A DNA stretch of 64,000 nucleotides from Hyphomicrobiales bacterium (lineage in GTDB: Bacteria > Pseudomonadota > Alphaproteobacteria > Rhizobiales > RI-29), in assembly GCA_016125495.1 (NCBI GenBank), contig WGLQ01000019.1, positions 62,001 to 126,000 on the forward strand, given 5' to 3'. Each line of letters starts with the position of its first letter. Position 1 is the stretch's first letter. The notes under the pieces were generated by a model. That model searched no databases. It had not been told where the DNA came from and saw only the letters and a list, made by a program, of their open reading frames with translations. Made by a program: the position numbers and the translations under genes. Of the stretch, positions 50,538 through 60,189 are shown piece after piece.

Positions 50538-50830
50538 CAGTCGTCAACCTCGCTGGAAATGATCTCCATCGTGACCGGATGGACGTTGACCTCGCGGCGT
50601 GCGCCTTGCCGATCGCGCGCATAGGCCTCGTAGCAGCCATCGTCGACCTTCACGCGCACGACCGAGTAGCCCTGGGCCTCGAGTGCCGCCTTGACGTCAT
50701 CGGCCGAGCGCCACTCCGCACGCGATGTGCGCGGGCAGTCGTCGTCGTCACTGGCCGCTGCCGGCGCTGCTCCAGCAATGGTCGTGGCGATGGCGATCAC
50801 TGCGAGCCGAGTGACATATGAGCGTGTCAT
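50537..50830 (-). CDS. Exported PepSY-domain protein
   Basis: The product has 97 residues: a signal peptide (RSYVTRLAVIAIATTIAGAAPAAA) followed by a short PepSY domain, TSRAEWRSADDVKAALEAQGYSVVRVKVDDGCYEAYARDRQGARREVNVHPVTMEII. Two cysteines in the mature part (DDDDCPRT and DDGCYEAY) could form a disulfide. PepSY modules are periplasmic sensing or inhibitory domains. It leads the leftward PepSY-cytochrome pair. Confidence 0.87.
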   Translation of the reverse strand: MTRSYVTRLAVIAIATTIAGAAPAAASDDDDCPRTSRAEWRSADDVKAALEAQGYSVVRVKVDDGCYEAYARDRQGARREVNVHPVTMEIISSEVDD

Positions 50831-50917
50831 GATATTCTCCCTGTTCCTGACCAGCCGGTGCGGTCCGGCATGGCGGGAGACGTACCAGTCGCCACGTGAC
50901 AGACCGCTGAGTGGTCC

Positions 50918-50956
50918 TGTCAGCTCTCAGCAAGGCAGATGTCAGCGATCTGTCAG
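50918..50956. promoter_or_regulatory. Candidate response-regulator operator: TGTCAG direct repeats
   Basis: TGTCAG occurs at 50918, 50940 and 50951. The last two form TGTCAG-N5-TGTCAG, an 11-bp repeat period, and the first lies exactly 22 bp before the second. PhoP/OmpR-type regulators bind tandem hexamers separated by five bases. The site lies in the gap between the two divergent PepSY operons, one of which encodes such a regulator. Confidence 0.55.
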
Positions 50957-51005
50957 GCTCGGTCACTTATGGTAGCTGGTCGAACCGCGGCCGAACCTCT
51001 CAAAG

Positions 51006-51369
<364 letters not shown>

Positions 51370-51377
<8 letters not shown>

Positions 51378-52056
51378 CGTGCGCATCCTGCTGGTCGAGG
51401 ACGAGGACGGTATCGCCCGGCGCGTCGCCAGCGCTCTCGAGGCGGCCGGCTATCTCGTCGAGCGCTCAAGCGACGGGGAAGATGCGTGGTACCGTGGCGA
51501 GAATGAAGCCTTCGATGCGGTTGTCCTCGATCTCGGTTTGCCACACATGGACGGCATACAGGTGCTCAAGCGCTGGCGTGCCGCCGGGCGGGACATGCCG
51601 GTGATCGTGTTGACCGCTCGCGGGACCTGGATGGAAAGGGTCGAGGGAATCGATGCCGGCGCGGACGACTACCTGCCCAAACCGTTTCGCATGGAGGAGC
51701 TGAAGGCTCGGCTGCGCGCGTTGTTGCGTCGCTCGGTGGGAACCGGCCAGCCGATCCTGACGGCGGGACCCGTAACGCTCGATACGCGCCAGATGACCGT
51801 CGCCGTGGACGGCGTGGAAGTGTTGCTGACAGCTCTCGAGTATCGGCTGCTGAGCTATCTGATGCACCACCGCGGGCGAGTGGCCTCCCAGCTCGAGCTG
51901 ACCGAGCATGTCTACGGCGAAGATATTGAGCGAGACAGCAACGCCCTCGAAGTCCTCGTCGCGCGCCTGCGCAGGAAGCTCGATGCCGATGTCATCAAGA
52001 CCCGTCGCGGTTACGGCTACATCATTCCTGAAGGCAGTGTCGCTGGCGATGAATAA
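51370..52056 (+). CDS. OmpR/PhoP-family response regulator
   Basis: This 228-residue regulator has a receiver domain (ILLVEDEDGIARRV acidic pocket; phospho-acceptor Asp54 in VVLDLGLPHMDG; switch Thr in VLTARG; Lys in YLPKPF). The C-terminal winged helix contains LLTALEYRLLSYLMHHRGRV and ALEVLVARLRRKLDADVIKTRRGYGY, as in PhoP. GGAGA precedes the ATG. It overlaps both the PepSY gene and the sensor kinase, giving a tightly coupled PepSY-RR-HK operon. Confidence 0.94.
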
Positions 52057-53425
52057 CCGTCCCGCTGCGCGGTCCCTACGGATGCGCCTCGTTCTGTCGG
52101 CCGCGTTCGCCATCCTGGTCGCGCTCGCATTCGCCGGCTGGGGAGTGAGCTTGCTGTTCGAGCGCCACGTCGAGCGGCGCGTGGTCACGGAACTCGAGAT
52201 CGATCTGCGCCAGCTGATTTCCGGCCTCGACGTCGCACCCGACGGTGCCATCTCCCTCGGCCGGACACCGAGTGATCCGCGGTACTCGCAACCCCTGAGT
52301 GGGGTTTATTGGCAGGTCAACCGCGACGCGATACCGGTCGAGCGGTCACGTTCCTTGTGGGATGAGCACTTGGCGCTGCCGGACGATCAGTTGGGTCCGG
52401 GCGAACGTCATCGTCACGTGGTTCCGGGGCCCGGCGGTGTCCAGTTGCTGATCGTCGAGCGCCGGATCAGGCTGGAACGTCCGTCACCCTCGGAACTGCG
52501 CTTTTCCGTCGCCATGCCGATCACCGAGATTGCCGACGCGGTCGAGGGCTTTCGTGTCGAGCTGGCGGTTGCGCTACTGCTTCTCGGTGGAATGCTGCTT
52601 CTCGGGCTCGCACTTGCCCTGAGCGTCAGTCTTCTCCCGCTCGAAAGTCTGCGGCGCACGCTCGCGGACTTGCGCGAAGGGCGAATTGCGCGTCTCGACG
52701 GTGATTTCCCAGGGGAGGTTCGACCGCTCGTCGATGATCTCAACGATCTACTGGAGGACCGCGAGCAGGCCGTCGAAAGAGCCCGTTCGCGAGCCGCGGA
52801 CCTTGCGCACGGGCTCAAGACACCTCTTGCCGCCGTGGCGATGATTGCCGAGGACCTCGAAGCGGAGGGACGTCACGCCCTCGCCTCGGAACTCGCCAAC
52901 TACACGCGTGGCATGCATGGGCACGTCGAGCGCCAATTGCTTCAGGTCCGCGCGCAACACCGGCAGGTCAAGATGCCGGTCGCGCCTGTCGTCACCCGTC
53001 TCCTCGGTGGCATGCGACGCCTCCCGCGCGGCGAACAGCTCTCTTGGGAGTGCCGATTGACTCCGGACTTTTCGCTCCCGCTCGACGAAGACGTTGTGGG
53101 TGAAATACTCGGCAACCTCCTCGACAACGCGCGCAAGTGGGCGAGGTCCAGGGTCCTCGTCGCTGGGAGACGCGAAGGTGCGGCTCTCATCCTCGAGGTC
53201 GAGGACGACGGTGTCGGCATTCTGGAAGAGGCACGGCAACAGGCACTCGGGCGTGGTCATCGCCTCGACGAAACGCAGCCCGGCACCGGTCTCGGACTCG
53301 CCATCGTCTCGGATCTCGTGGACTCGGCAGGCGGTACATTCGAACTTCGCAGGGGTGAGATGGGAGGCCTTCTCGCCCACCTCCGGTTCGCGGCGCCCGA
53401 TGCCGCGATGAGACCCGCCCACTGA
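52049..53425 (+). CDS. Sensor histidine kinase (PhoQ-like)
   Basis: This 458-residue membrane kinase has an N-terminal helix (LRMRLVLSAAFAILVALAFAGWGVSLLF), a periplasmic domain of about 130 residues, and a second helix (LAVALLLLGGMLLLGLALALSVSLL). A HAMP-like linker follows, then the H-box ADLAHGLKTPLAAVAMIAEDL (His254). The ATPase domain has EILGNLLDNARKWA, EVEDDGVGI and GTGLGLAIVSDLVDSAGG. It has no PhoQ-type acidic cluster that I can identify, so the signal is unknown. It follows its regulator with an eight-base overlap. Confidence 0.93.
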   Translation: MNNRPAARSLRMRLVLSAAFAILVALAFAGWGVSLLFERHVERRVVTELEIDLRQLISGLDVAPDGAISLGRTPSDPRYSQPLSGVYWQVNRDAIPVERSRSLWDEHLALPDDQLGPGERHRHVVPGPGGVQLLIVERRIRLERPSPSELRFSVAMPITEIADAVEGFRVELAVALLLLGGMLLLGLALALSVSLLPLESLRRTLADLREGRIARLDGDFPGEVRPLVDDLNDLLEDREQAVERARSRAADLAHGLKTPLAAVAMIAEDLEAEGRHALASELANYTRGMHGHVERQLLQVRAQHRQVKMPVAPVVTRLLGGMRRLPRGEQLSWECRLTPDFSLPLDEDVVGEILGNLLDNARKWARSRVLVAGRREGAALILEVEDDGVGILEEARQQALGRGHRLDETQPGTGLGLAIVSDLVDSAGGTFELRRGEMGGLLAHLRFAAPDAAMRPAH

Positions 53426-53514
53426 TTTCGTGAGGCCCGATCCGGCCGCCGCCGTCGGATGATAAGCCTTGCTGCAACGTCACGACCCGCGGCCCGGTCA
53501 GTGGCAGGACCCCC

Positions 53515-54603
53515 TCACACCCCCCTTGCCAGCCAATCTTCCGAGCGGGTGCCGACGAGATCGGCGATCGAACGCGAGCCGGTGCGACGGACGGCGGCGG
53601 CGAGGTGGCGCAGAATGTCGGTGACCAGCGCGGGGCCGCGATAGACGAGCCCCGTATAGAGCTGGAGCAGCGATGCGCCGGCCTCGATCTTGGCGAGCGC
53701 GCGTTCGGGTGTGTCGATGCCGCCGACGCCGATCAAGGGAATGCTGCCATCGGTCATGCGGTGGATGCGCGCGAGCATCGCGGTCGAGAGTTCGAAGAGC
53801 GGTCGGCCAGAGAGGCCCCCGGCTTCGACCGCATGGAGCGAGCGCAGGCCATCGCGGCGCAGCGTGGTGTTGGAAACGCAGATGGCGGCAACGCCGTGGT
53901 CCACCAACCGCTCGACGACGGCCGGCAGATCCTCTGGTGCGATGTCCGGCGCCAGCTTGACGACGATCGGGCGAAGCGGCCCGCCCTGGCCGGCGAGGCG
54001 GGAGCGCTCCTCGAGGAGGCGAGAGAGCAATTCGTCGAGAGCCGCCGGGGCCTGGAGATCGCGTAGACCCGGCGTATTCGGCGACGAGATGTTGACCATG
54101 AAATAGGAGGCGTGGGCGTTGAAGACGCGCAGCCCCGCCAGATAGTCGGCGGTGCGGTCGGTACTCGTTCGGTTGGCGCCGATGTTGACGCCGACGACGC
54201 CGGTCGCGCGATGGCGACCGGCGAGGTTGGCCAGGGTGGTCGAATGGCCGGAGCTGTTGAAGCCCAGCCGGTTGATCAGGGCCTCGTCCTCGAGCAGGCG
54301 AAAGACCCGCGGGCGCGGGTTTCCGCCTTGCGGCTGGGGCGTCACCGTGCCGACTTCCGTGAAGCCGAATCCCATGGCGAGGAGGGCGTCCGGGACGCGG
54401 GCGTCCTTGTCGTAGCCGGCCGCCATGCCGAGCGGATTCGGAAACTCGAGGCCGAACAGGGTTTGGCCGAGCCCGGTGTGACCGGTGGCGGAGGCCCGCG
54501 GGTGGAAGCCCCGTTCGAGCGCGCGCAGGCTGCGCTCGTGGGCGACCTCGGGGTCCATGCGGAACAGCCCCGCGCGGATCAGCGGATAGGCGAGACGCAT
54601 CAT
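53515..54603 (-). CDS. pyrD: Dihydroorotate dehydrogenase (quinone), class 2
   Basis: PyrD oxidises dihydroorotate to orotate using membrane quinone. The 362-residue protein has the class 2 N-terminal membrane-binding helices (MRLAYPLIRAGLFRMDPEVAHE), then NPLGMAAGYDKDARVPDAL, FTEVGTVTPQPQGGNPRPRVFRL, NRLGFNSSGH and VNISSPNTPGLRDLQ with the catalytic-Ser region. KLAPDI, CVSNTTL and LIGVGGIDTPERALAKIEAGA complete it. Tandem ATG codons at 54603 and 54600 overlap the DUF952 stop codon. Confidence 0.96.
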   Translation of the reverse strand: MMRLAYPLIRAGLFRMDPEVAHERSLRALERGFHPRASATGHTGLGQTLFGLEFPNPLGMAAGYDKDARVPDALLAMGFGFTEVGTVTPQPQGGNPRPRVFRLLEDEALINRLGFNSSGHSTTLANLAGRHRATGVVGVNIGANRTSTDRTADYLAGLRVFNAHASYFMVNISSPNTPGLRDLQAPAALDELLSRLLEERSRLAGQGGPLRPIVVKLAPDIAPEDLPAVVERLVDHGVAAICVSNTTLRRDGLRSLHAVEAGGLSGRPLFELSTAMLARIHRMTDGSIPLIGVGGIDTPERALAKIEAGASLLQLYTGLVYRGPALVTDILRHLAAAVRRTGSRSIADLVGTRSEDWLARGV

Positions 54604-54974
54604 TGCGGGATCACTCCCTCGAGCGGGAAGATGCGGTCTGCGCCGCCGCCGTCGGCGGGTTCCCTGCGCACGAGCCAGTGTGCGTCGACGTCGGCGCGTG
54701 TCAGGGCGCGGTAGAGGTGCGGAAAGAGCTCGCCCCGGCGCGACGGCTCCCAGCGAAGTCCGGCGGACTCGGGAGCGAGGGCGAGGCGCACGATCACGAC
54801 CTCGGCCGCGGCCCCGAAGTGCCGCTCCAGGGTGCCGGCGAGCTGGGGGCGCGTCGAGAGGTGCACGAAGCCGTCGGCAAGGTCGTCCGTGGAGCCGGAA
54901 AACCGCCCGGAACGGCGAAGTTCGAGCCACTCATCGGGGAGCAGGACCTTGTAGACAGAAGCGATTTCCGTCAC
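54600..54974 (-). CDS. DUF952-family protein
   Basis: This 124-residue protein belongs to DUF952, a small family related by fold to ADP-ribosyl-transfer domains; its function is unknown. Conserved blocks are YKVLLPDEWLELRRSGRFSGSTDDLADGFVHLSTRPQLAGTLERHF and LRWEPSRRGELFPHLYRALTRADV. A GTG start at 54974 has GGGGATG upstream; the frame stays open further upstream without similarity. It is coupled to pyrD by a TGATG overlap, as in many Hyphomicrobiales. Confidence 0.85.
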   Translation of the reverse strand: MTEIASVYKVLLPDEWLELRRSGRFSGSTDDLADGFVHLSTRPQLAGTLERHFGAAAEVVIVRLALAPESAGLRWEPSRRGELFPHLYRALTRADVDAHWLVRREPADGGGADRIFPLEGVIPQ

Positions 54975-55326
54975 CGCCGCATCCCCTTCACGTTCCACAC
55001 CGGCCACGGCCGGCTGTCGCGTCAGCGCATGGCCAAGAGGTTTGCGTGCCGCGCAGCGTGATCGCGTGCATGTTCTGCCACGCACCATGTTGCGGAGGCA
55101 ACAGCGAGGCTCTACCGTCGACATGATGATGATCCGGACCGCGCAAGCCATTACGTGGCTGGCGCGGCGGGAGGCGTCCACGCGGCTTGGCCGCTCGGGG
55201 TGAGCGGGGCGCGATCGGTGGTGATGCCATCGGGCGCGAACGCGGGGGCGTGCGCCAGAATGCAGCCGGGTCGATGTCGAGCAATTTTCCGAGCCGGCGA
55301 GCGCTGGCGGCGAGCCAGTCGAAGAC
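54975..55326. other. Gap between DUF952 and the DUF262 gene (352 bp)
   Basis: I see no convincing gene. A rightward 18-codon frame at 55070-55126 would encode a Cys-rich peptide (MFCHAPCCGGNSEALPST) with no clear ribosome site. Promoters for the divergent genes probably lie here. Confidence 0.4.
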
Positions 55327-57042
55327 ATGACCCTCGGTAGCATCTATTCCTCCACTTGCCTCTCGCTCGGACAACTCCTGGCAACGGACCGCCGTTTGCG
55401 CATTCCCGTTTACCAGCGCGCCTATGCGTGGACGTCGCGCCAAGCGGGGCGACTGCTCGACGACATCCTCACCATGATGGAGGAGGGCGAGGAGACCGGT
55501 GCCGCCGATGCCGGACGTTTTTACTTCCTCGGTGCCATGGTTCTGCTTGGCAAGAATGAAAGCGGTGCACCCGAGGATGGTGAGACGAGCGGAAAGATCT
55601 ACGACGTCATCGACGGGCAACAGCGGCTCGTCTCGCTGACGATCCTCCTGGCGGTGTTGCGCGACCATTGTCTCGAAGCAGGCGACACGGCAGCGGCCGC
55701 ACTCGCCGATGCCGCCATCAATGCCGACGATACCGCCGGAAAGACCTCGCAACCTCGCCTCTCACTGCGCCTCTCGGAAGCGGCATTCTTCGAGAGCACC
55801 GTGCAGCGGCCGGGCGCCAGTCTCACCGAGCCGGACAGCGCCGTGCCCCTCGGGTCGGCGGCGCAGATCATGGAGAACCTCGCCGGCTTTCGTCACGAGA
55901 TCGCCAATCTCGACGCGCGAAAGCGGCGGCGCCTGTTGTCGTTCCTGCTGGAGCGGTGTGTCACGGCGGTCATCGAGACGACCGACATCGAGAACGCCTA
56001 TCGCATCTACCTCACGCTCAACGACCGGGGGCTGGTGCTCTCGCGCTCGAGCATCCTGAAGGCCTATCTGCTCGGCGACCTGACCGGAGACGAGCAGGCG
56101 CGGCTACACGAGACCTGGGCGGGCTGGGAGGCTTCGATCGGGGAGCAGCGTCTCGACGAGCTGTTCAGTCACGTCCACAAGATCGCTGGGCGCCGTGGCA
56201 CGCCGATCACGACGGAGCTCCTGGCCCTCGGGCGCCAGCGCGGGGCGGCGCGATTGCTCGACGATGAAATCGCGCCCTATGCACGGATTTTCACGCATCT
56301 TGCGGCGATCGCGGACGGCTCCTCGACACCGGTTTCCGTGGTCGAGCGCTATCTGCACTATCTCTGCTGGCTACGGCATTCGGAATGGATGCCGAGCGCG
56401 CTCGTCGCACTGTCGCGGTTCGGGAGCGAGGGAGAGGAGATCAATGGCTTCATGCGCCAGCTCGACAGGCTGTCGTACGCCATGCTCATCCTCGGCTACG
56501 GGAGCGACAAGCGGGTGGTTCGCTACCGGGCCGTGCTCGGCGCATTGAAGTCGGGGGACGACAAGGCTCTCGCCGAGGCGCTCAAGATCTCCGGCACCGA
56601 GCAGCGCAATATCATCTACAATCTTTCCAACGACATGCACGCCCGGAACAAGCCGTGCTGCCGGCTGGTGCTGCTCAGGGTCAACGATTGGTTGACCGGC
56701 GACGTCACGATGGAGGATCCCGGCAGCGTGACCGTCGAACACGTCATGCCGCGCAATCCGCGGCGCGACAGCCAGTGGACGAAATCGTATTCCGATCCGA
56801 ACGAACGCACCCGGCGCGTGCGCTGGCTCGGCAACCTCGTTCTGGTGCGCAAGGAGCACAACGACGCGGCGCGGAACGCGGAATTTCCCGCCAAGAAGGA
56901 GATTTTCTTTCCGAACGGCGCGGCGCACCCGTTCGCGCTCACCGACCTGCTGCGCGAGCGCGAGAACTGGGGGCCGGACGACATCGCGGAGCACAACGCG
57001 CTCGTGATGGGCATCGTCAAGCAGATGTGGGGTCTGACGTAG
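55327..57042 (+). CDS. Solitary DUF262/DUF1524 (GmrSD-like) putative nuclease
   Basis: This 571-residue protein has the architecture of fused GmrSD-type enzymes. The N-terminal DUF262 domain has LRIPVYQRAYAWTSRQAGRLLDDI (residues 26-45) and the ParB-like nucleotide motif DVIDGQQRL (93-101). A long helical middle includes IENAYRIYLTLNDRGLVLS. The C-terminal DUF1524 domain has an HNH-like VTVEHVMPRNP (His472) followed by RWLGNLVLVRKEHND with the conserved Asn residues. GmrSD cuts glucosylated-cytosine phage DNA; other relatives are anti-phage effectors. A defence role is inferred from family only; no modification or partner genes adjoin it. It is inserted between DUF952 and lysS. Confidence 0.85.
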   Translation: MTLGSIYSSTCLSLGQLLATDRRLRIPVYQRAYAWTSRQAGRLLDDILTMMEEGEETGAADAGRFYFLGAMVLLGKNESGAPEDGETSGKIYDVIDGQQRLVSLTILLAVLRDHCLEAGDTAAAALADAAINADDTAGKTSQPRLSLRLSEAAFFESTVQRPGASLTEPDSAVPLGSAAQIMENLAGFRHEIANLDARKRRRLLSFLLERCVTAVIETTDIENAYRIYLTLNDRGLVLSRSSILKAYLLGDLTGDEQARLHETWAGWEASIGEQRLDELFSHVHKIAGRRGTPITTELLALGRQRGAARLLDDEIAPYARIFTHLAAIADGSSTPVSVVERYLHYLCWLRHSEWMPSALVALSRFGSEGEEINGFMRQLDRLSYAMLILGYGSDKRVVRYRAVLGALKSGDDKALAEALKISGTEQRNIIYNLSNDMHARNKPCCRLVLLRVNDWLTGDVTMEDPGSVTVEHVMPRNPRRDSQWTKSYSDPNERTRRVRWLGNLVLVRKEHNDAARNAEFPAKKEIFFPNGAAHPFALTDLLRERENWGPDDIAEHNALVMGIVKQMWGLT

Positions 57043-57050
57043 CGTTCGGG

Positions 57051-58685
57051 TCAGGCGCTCGAAGCCGCGCCATCGTCCTTGCCAGTCGGCAGAAGAGCAC
57101 CGGAAAGCGCCTCGGTGATGAGCCGGCGCGTTTCGTCGCGACCATAGAGCGCGATGAACGAGCCGAAGCGTGGCCCTTGCTCGGCACCGAGGAGAACTTC
57201 GTAGAGGGCGCCGAACCAGTCGCGCAGATTGGCGAAGGGGTGCGCCTTTCCGACCTCGTAGACGAGGTTCTGGTAGGTTTCCGCGTCGGCGTTCACCGGG
57301 GCATCCGCGAGCCGGGCTTCGAGGTCGGCGAGGGCCGTGCGCTCCAGATCGGTCGGGGCGCGGTGGCGCTTCTTGGGGCGGATGCGTTCGGCATAATAGG
57401 CGATGGCATAGCCGGCGAGCGCATCGAGGTGCGGCTCGCTCTCGGGCGAGGCGCCCGGTGCATAGCGGCGAATAAAGCCCCAGAGCACGTCCTTGTCGTT
57501 CGCGTTCGCGGCGCCGACGAGATTGAGGAGAAGATTGAAGCTGACCGGCGTGGTGGCGGCCGGCGGCGGTCCGCTGTGGATGTGCCAGGTCGGATTGGCG
57601 AGACGTGCGCCTTCGTCCTGGCCGGGGAAAGCCGCGACGTGCTGGAAATATTCATCTACCGCGCGCGGGATCACGTCGATGTAGAGGCGCTTTGCCACCC
57701 GGGGCTTCTGGAACATGAAGAGCGCGAGGCTTTCGGGGGAGGCGAACCGTAGCCATTCGTCGACAGTGATCCCGTTGCCGATGGACTTCGAAATCTTCTC
57801 TCCCTTCTCGTCGAGGAACAGTTCGTAGACGTACTGGACCGGCGGCTCGGCGCCGAGGATGCGCGTGATCGCCGAATAGATCGGGGCGTTGGTCTGATGG
57901 TCCTTTCCGAACATTTCGAAATCGACGCCGAGGGCGGCCCACCGCATCCCGAAGTCGGGCTTCCACTGCAGCTTGGTGCGCCCTCCGGTGACCTCGAGGG
58001 TGACGTCGGTGCCGTCCTCGTCAGCGAAGGTGATCGTGCCCTTGCCCGGGTCGATGGCCTTCATCGGCACGTAGAGGACGCGGCCGGTCGTCGGGGAGAT
58101 CGGCAGGAAGGGGCTGTAGGTGCGGCGCCGCTCCTCGCCGAGGGTCGGCAGCATGACCGCCATGATCTCGTCGTAGCGTTCGAGGGCGCGCAGCAGCATC
58201 TCGTCGAAGCGGCCGGAGCGGTAGAGCTGAGTCGCGGAGGCGAATTCGTAGCGAAAGCCGAAATGGTCGAGGAAGGCACGCAGGCGGGCATTCATGTGCG
58301 CGCCGTAGCTTTCGTGGGTGCCGAACGGGTCGGGCACTTGCGTCAGCGGGCGCTGGAGGTGGGGCACCAGGGCCTGCGGGTTCGGGACATTGTCCGGAAC
58401 CTTGCGCAGACCGTCCATGTCGTCGGAGACGCACAGGAGGTGCGTTTCGTGGGCGCCGCCCGTCAGCACCTCGAACGCATGGCGGACCATCGTGGTCCGG
58501 GCGACCTCGCCGAAGGTGCCGATGTGGGGCAATCCGGACGGACCGTAACCGGTCTCGAAGAGGACGGGCCGGCCGCCGCGCCCGGGTCGTTCGACGCGAT
58601 CGCGCAGGCGCCGCGCCTCCTCGAACGGCCAAGCCTTGCACTGTTCGGCCGCCTCTCGCTGCGCCTTCGTCACGTCGTTCGCCAT
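57051..58685 (-). CDS. lysS: Lysyl-tRNA synthetase, class I
   Basis: This class I LysRS is the form used by many alphaproteobacteria and archaea in place of class II. The 544-residue product has the HIGH-like [20 protein letters not shown], the KMSKS-like [11 protein letters not shown], and [38 protein letters not shown] is a class I LysRS block. The ATG at 58685 begins [15 protein letters not shown]; the open frame extends 57 codons further without similarity. It converges on the DUF262 gene with eight bases between stops. Confidence 0.95.
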   Translation of the reverse strand: MANDVTKAQREAAEQCKAWPFEEARRLRDRVERPGRGGRPVLFETGYGPSGLPHIGTFGEVARTTMVRHAFEVLTGGAHETHLLCVSDDMDGLRKVPDNVPNPQALVPHLQRPLTQVPDPFGTHESYGAHMNARLRAFLDHFGFRYEFASATQLYRSGRFDEMLLRALERYDEIMAVMLPTLGEERRRTYSPFLPISPTTGRVLYVPMKAIDPGKGTITFADEDGTDVTLEVTGGRTKLQWKPDFGMRWAALGVDFEMFGKDHQTNAPIYSAITRILGAEPPVQYVYELFLDEKGEKISKSIGNGITVDEWLRFASPESLALFMFQKPRVAKRLYIDVIPRAVDEYFQHVAAFPGQDEGARLANPTWHIHSGPPPAATTPVSFNLLLNLVGAANANDKDVLWGFIRRYAPGASPESEPHLDALAGYAIAYYAERIRPKKRHRAPTDLERTALADLEARLADAPVNADAETYQNLVYEVGKAHPFANLRDWFGALYEVLLGAEQGPRFGSFIALYGRDETRRLITEALSGALLPTGKDDGAASSA

Positions 58686-59068
58686 CGCTCGAATTCTCTT
58701 GGAACGGCTGGTTCGGCACGCGGAGCGCAAGCCGTCGGCCATGTCTGTTCGCGGCAACCTATGCGGCTTCGACCCGCGACGCCAGCTCACCCTGATCGTG
58801 CCATCGCGCGGCGGCCGGGGATCGGGCGAACGCAAGTCCGTTGCATGGTGCGGCAAGGTCCTTAGGGATGGGGGCCGGCGCCGTCAATGCGGGTCGGGGA
58901 CGGCGAGCGACAAGGTTGCCCGGGTTGACGAAATCTCCTAGACGTCACGGCAAGTGGCAGGGGGTTCCGCGGCCCTCCACGGGCGAGCAACCGCGGGAAT
59001 ACCGCCGGGGGCCTCGTGGGCTTCGTTTCCTTGCCGGCGCACACAACCAGCCGCATCGAGGACGGACC
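58686..59068. other. Divergent gap between lysS and the TerB-like gene (383 bp)
   Basis: No gene, RNA or clear repeat was recognised. It presumably holds the lysS promoter (minus) and the promoter of the TerB-like gene (plus). No T-box or other leader structure was identified. Confidence 0.4.
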
Positions 59069-59482
59069 ATGCCCTATGAACTCAGCACGCACGAGGCCCT
59101 GATCTACGTCATGGTGACGATGTCGGCCGTGGATCGGAACATGGGCGACGAGGAGTTGGCGCGCATCGGGTCGATCGTCAACGACCTGCCGGCCTTCCAC
59201 GGCTTCGATGCCGACGGGCTCATCGCCATCGCACAGACCTGTGGCGAGCGGCTCTCGGCGGAATCCGGGCTCGACACGGTGCTCGCGAGCATCGCGCAAG
59301 CACTGCCCAAGCGGATGCACGAAACGGCCTATGCGCTGGCCGTCGAAGTTGCTGCCGCCGACCTCGAAATCCGCCAAGAGGAGCTTCGCTTCCTCGCGAT
59401 GCTTCGCGACAGGCTCCATCTCGACAAGCTCATCGTTGCCGCGCTCGAGCGTGGCGCGCGCGCGCGGTATCAGACCGCATAG
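59069..59482 (+). CDS. TerB-like (tellurite-resistance-type) helical protein
   Basis: This 137-residue all-helical cytosolic protein resembles the TerB/DjlA N-terminal fold. EALIYVMVTMSAVDRNMGDEELARIGSIV contains the D-x-x-M-x-x-E-E metal-binding pattern, and AYALAVEVAAADLEIRQEELRFLAMLRDRLHL contains its duplicate. Function in tellurite resistance should not be assumed; the fold appears in many stress proteins. GAGGACGG precedes the ATG. Confidence 0.82.
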   Translation: MPYELSTHEALIYVMVTMSAVDRNMGDEELARIGSIVNDLPAFHGFDADGLIAIAQTCGERLSAESGLDTVLASIAQALPKRMHETAYALAVEVAAADLEIRQEELRFLAMLRDRLHLDKLIVAALERGARARYQTA

Positions 59483-59532
59483 TCGGTGGCGGCGAACGGA
59501 TGTGACCGGGCTGGCAAACGCACGAGACCGAA

Positions 59533-60165
59533 ATGGCCGAGTACACGCTGCATTGCTTTGCCCAGTCGGGTAACGCCTACAAGGTGGCGCTGATGCTGGC
59601 GCTGACCGGTGCCGATTGGCAGGCTCGCTTTGTCGATTATTTCGGTGGCGAAACGCGCGGCGAGGCGTTCCGCAAGCTCAACCCGATGGGCGAAGTGCCG
59701 GTGCTCGAGCATGGCGAGCGCGTGCTGACCCAGTCGGGGGTGATGCTCGACTATCTCGCTGGCCAGACAGGACGCTTCGGGGCGCGCAGCGCCGACGAGG
59801 GACGGGAAATCCTGCGCTGGCTGCTGTGGGACAACCACAAGCTGACGAGCTACACCGCGACCTATCGCTTCCTCGGCCGGTTCGCGCCGGGCGCCTCGCC
59901 GGAGGTCATCGCCTTCTTCGGGCAGCGGGCTCGCACGGCCTGGGACGTGCTCGAGCAGCAGCTCGCGGGCCGCACCTTCCTGGTTGGCGAGCGCCCGACC
60001 ATCGCCGACCTCTCGGCCTGCGGCTATCTCTATTTCGACGACGAGATCGGCGTCGACTGGGGCGAGTTCCCGAACGTGCTGGCGTGGCTCGAGCGGATCA
60101 GATCGCTCGAGGGCTGGCGTCATCCCTACGATCTGATGCCTGGCCAGCCGGTGGGGGCCACCTGA
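59533..60165 (+). CDS. Glutathione S-transferase family protein
   Basis: This 210-residue protein has an N-terminal thioredoxin-fold domain (YTLHCFAQSGNAYKVALMLALTGADW) with Ser as the likely catalytic residue. The glutathione-binding NPMGEVPVLEHGERVLTQSGVMLDYLA follows, then an all-helical C-terminal domain with GERPTIADLSACGYLYFDDE (the N-capping D-x-S motif). Its substrate is unknown. It is 50 bp after the TerB-like gene. Confidence 0.92.
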   Translation: MAEYTLHCFAQSGNAYKVALMLALTGADWQARFVDYFGGETRGEAFRKLNPMGEVPVLEHGERVLTQSGVMLDYLAGQTGRFGARSADEGREILRWLLWDNHKLTSYTATYRFLGRFAPGASPEVIAFFGQRARTAWDVLEQQLAGRTFLVGERPTIADLSACGYLYFDDEIGVDWGEFPNVLAWLERIRSLEGWRHPYDLMPGQPVGAT

Positions 60166-60189
60166 GAGGAGGTCCCGGCTTCCGCGCGA

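Noticed and set aside
59069-59482. Tellurite-resistance operon
   Set aside because: Only a single TerB-fold gene is present; no terC, terD, terZ or related genes adjoin it.
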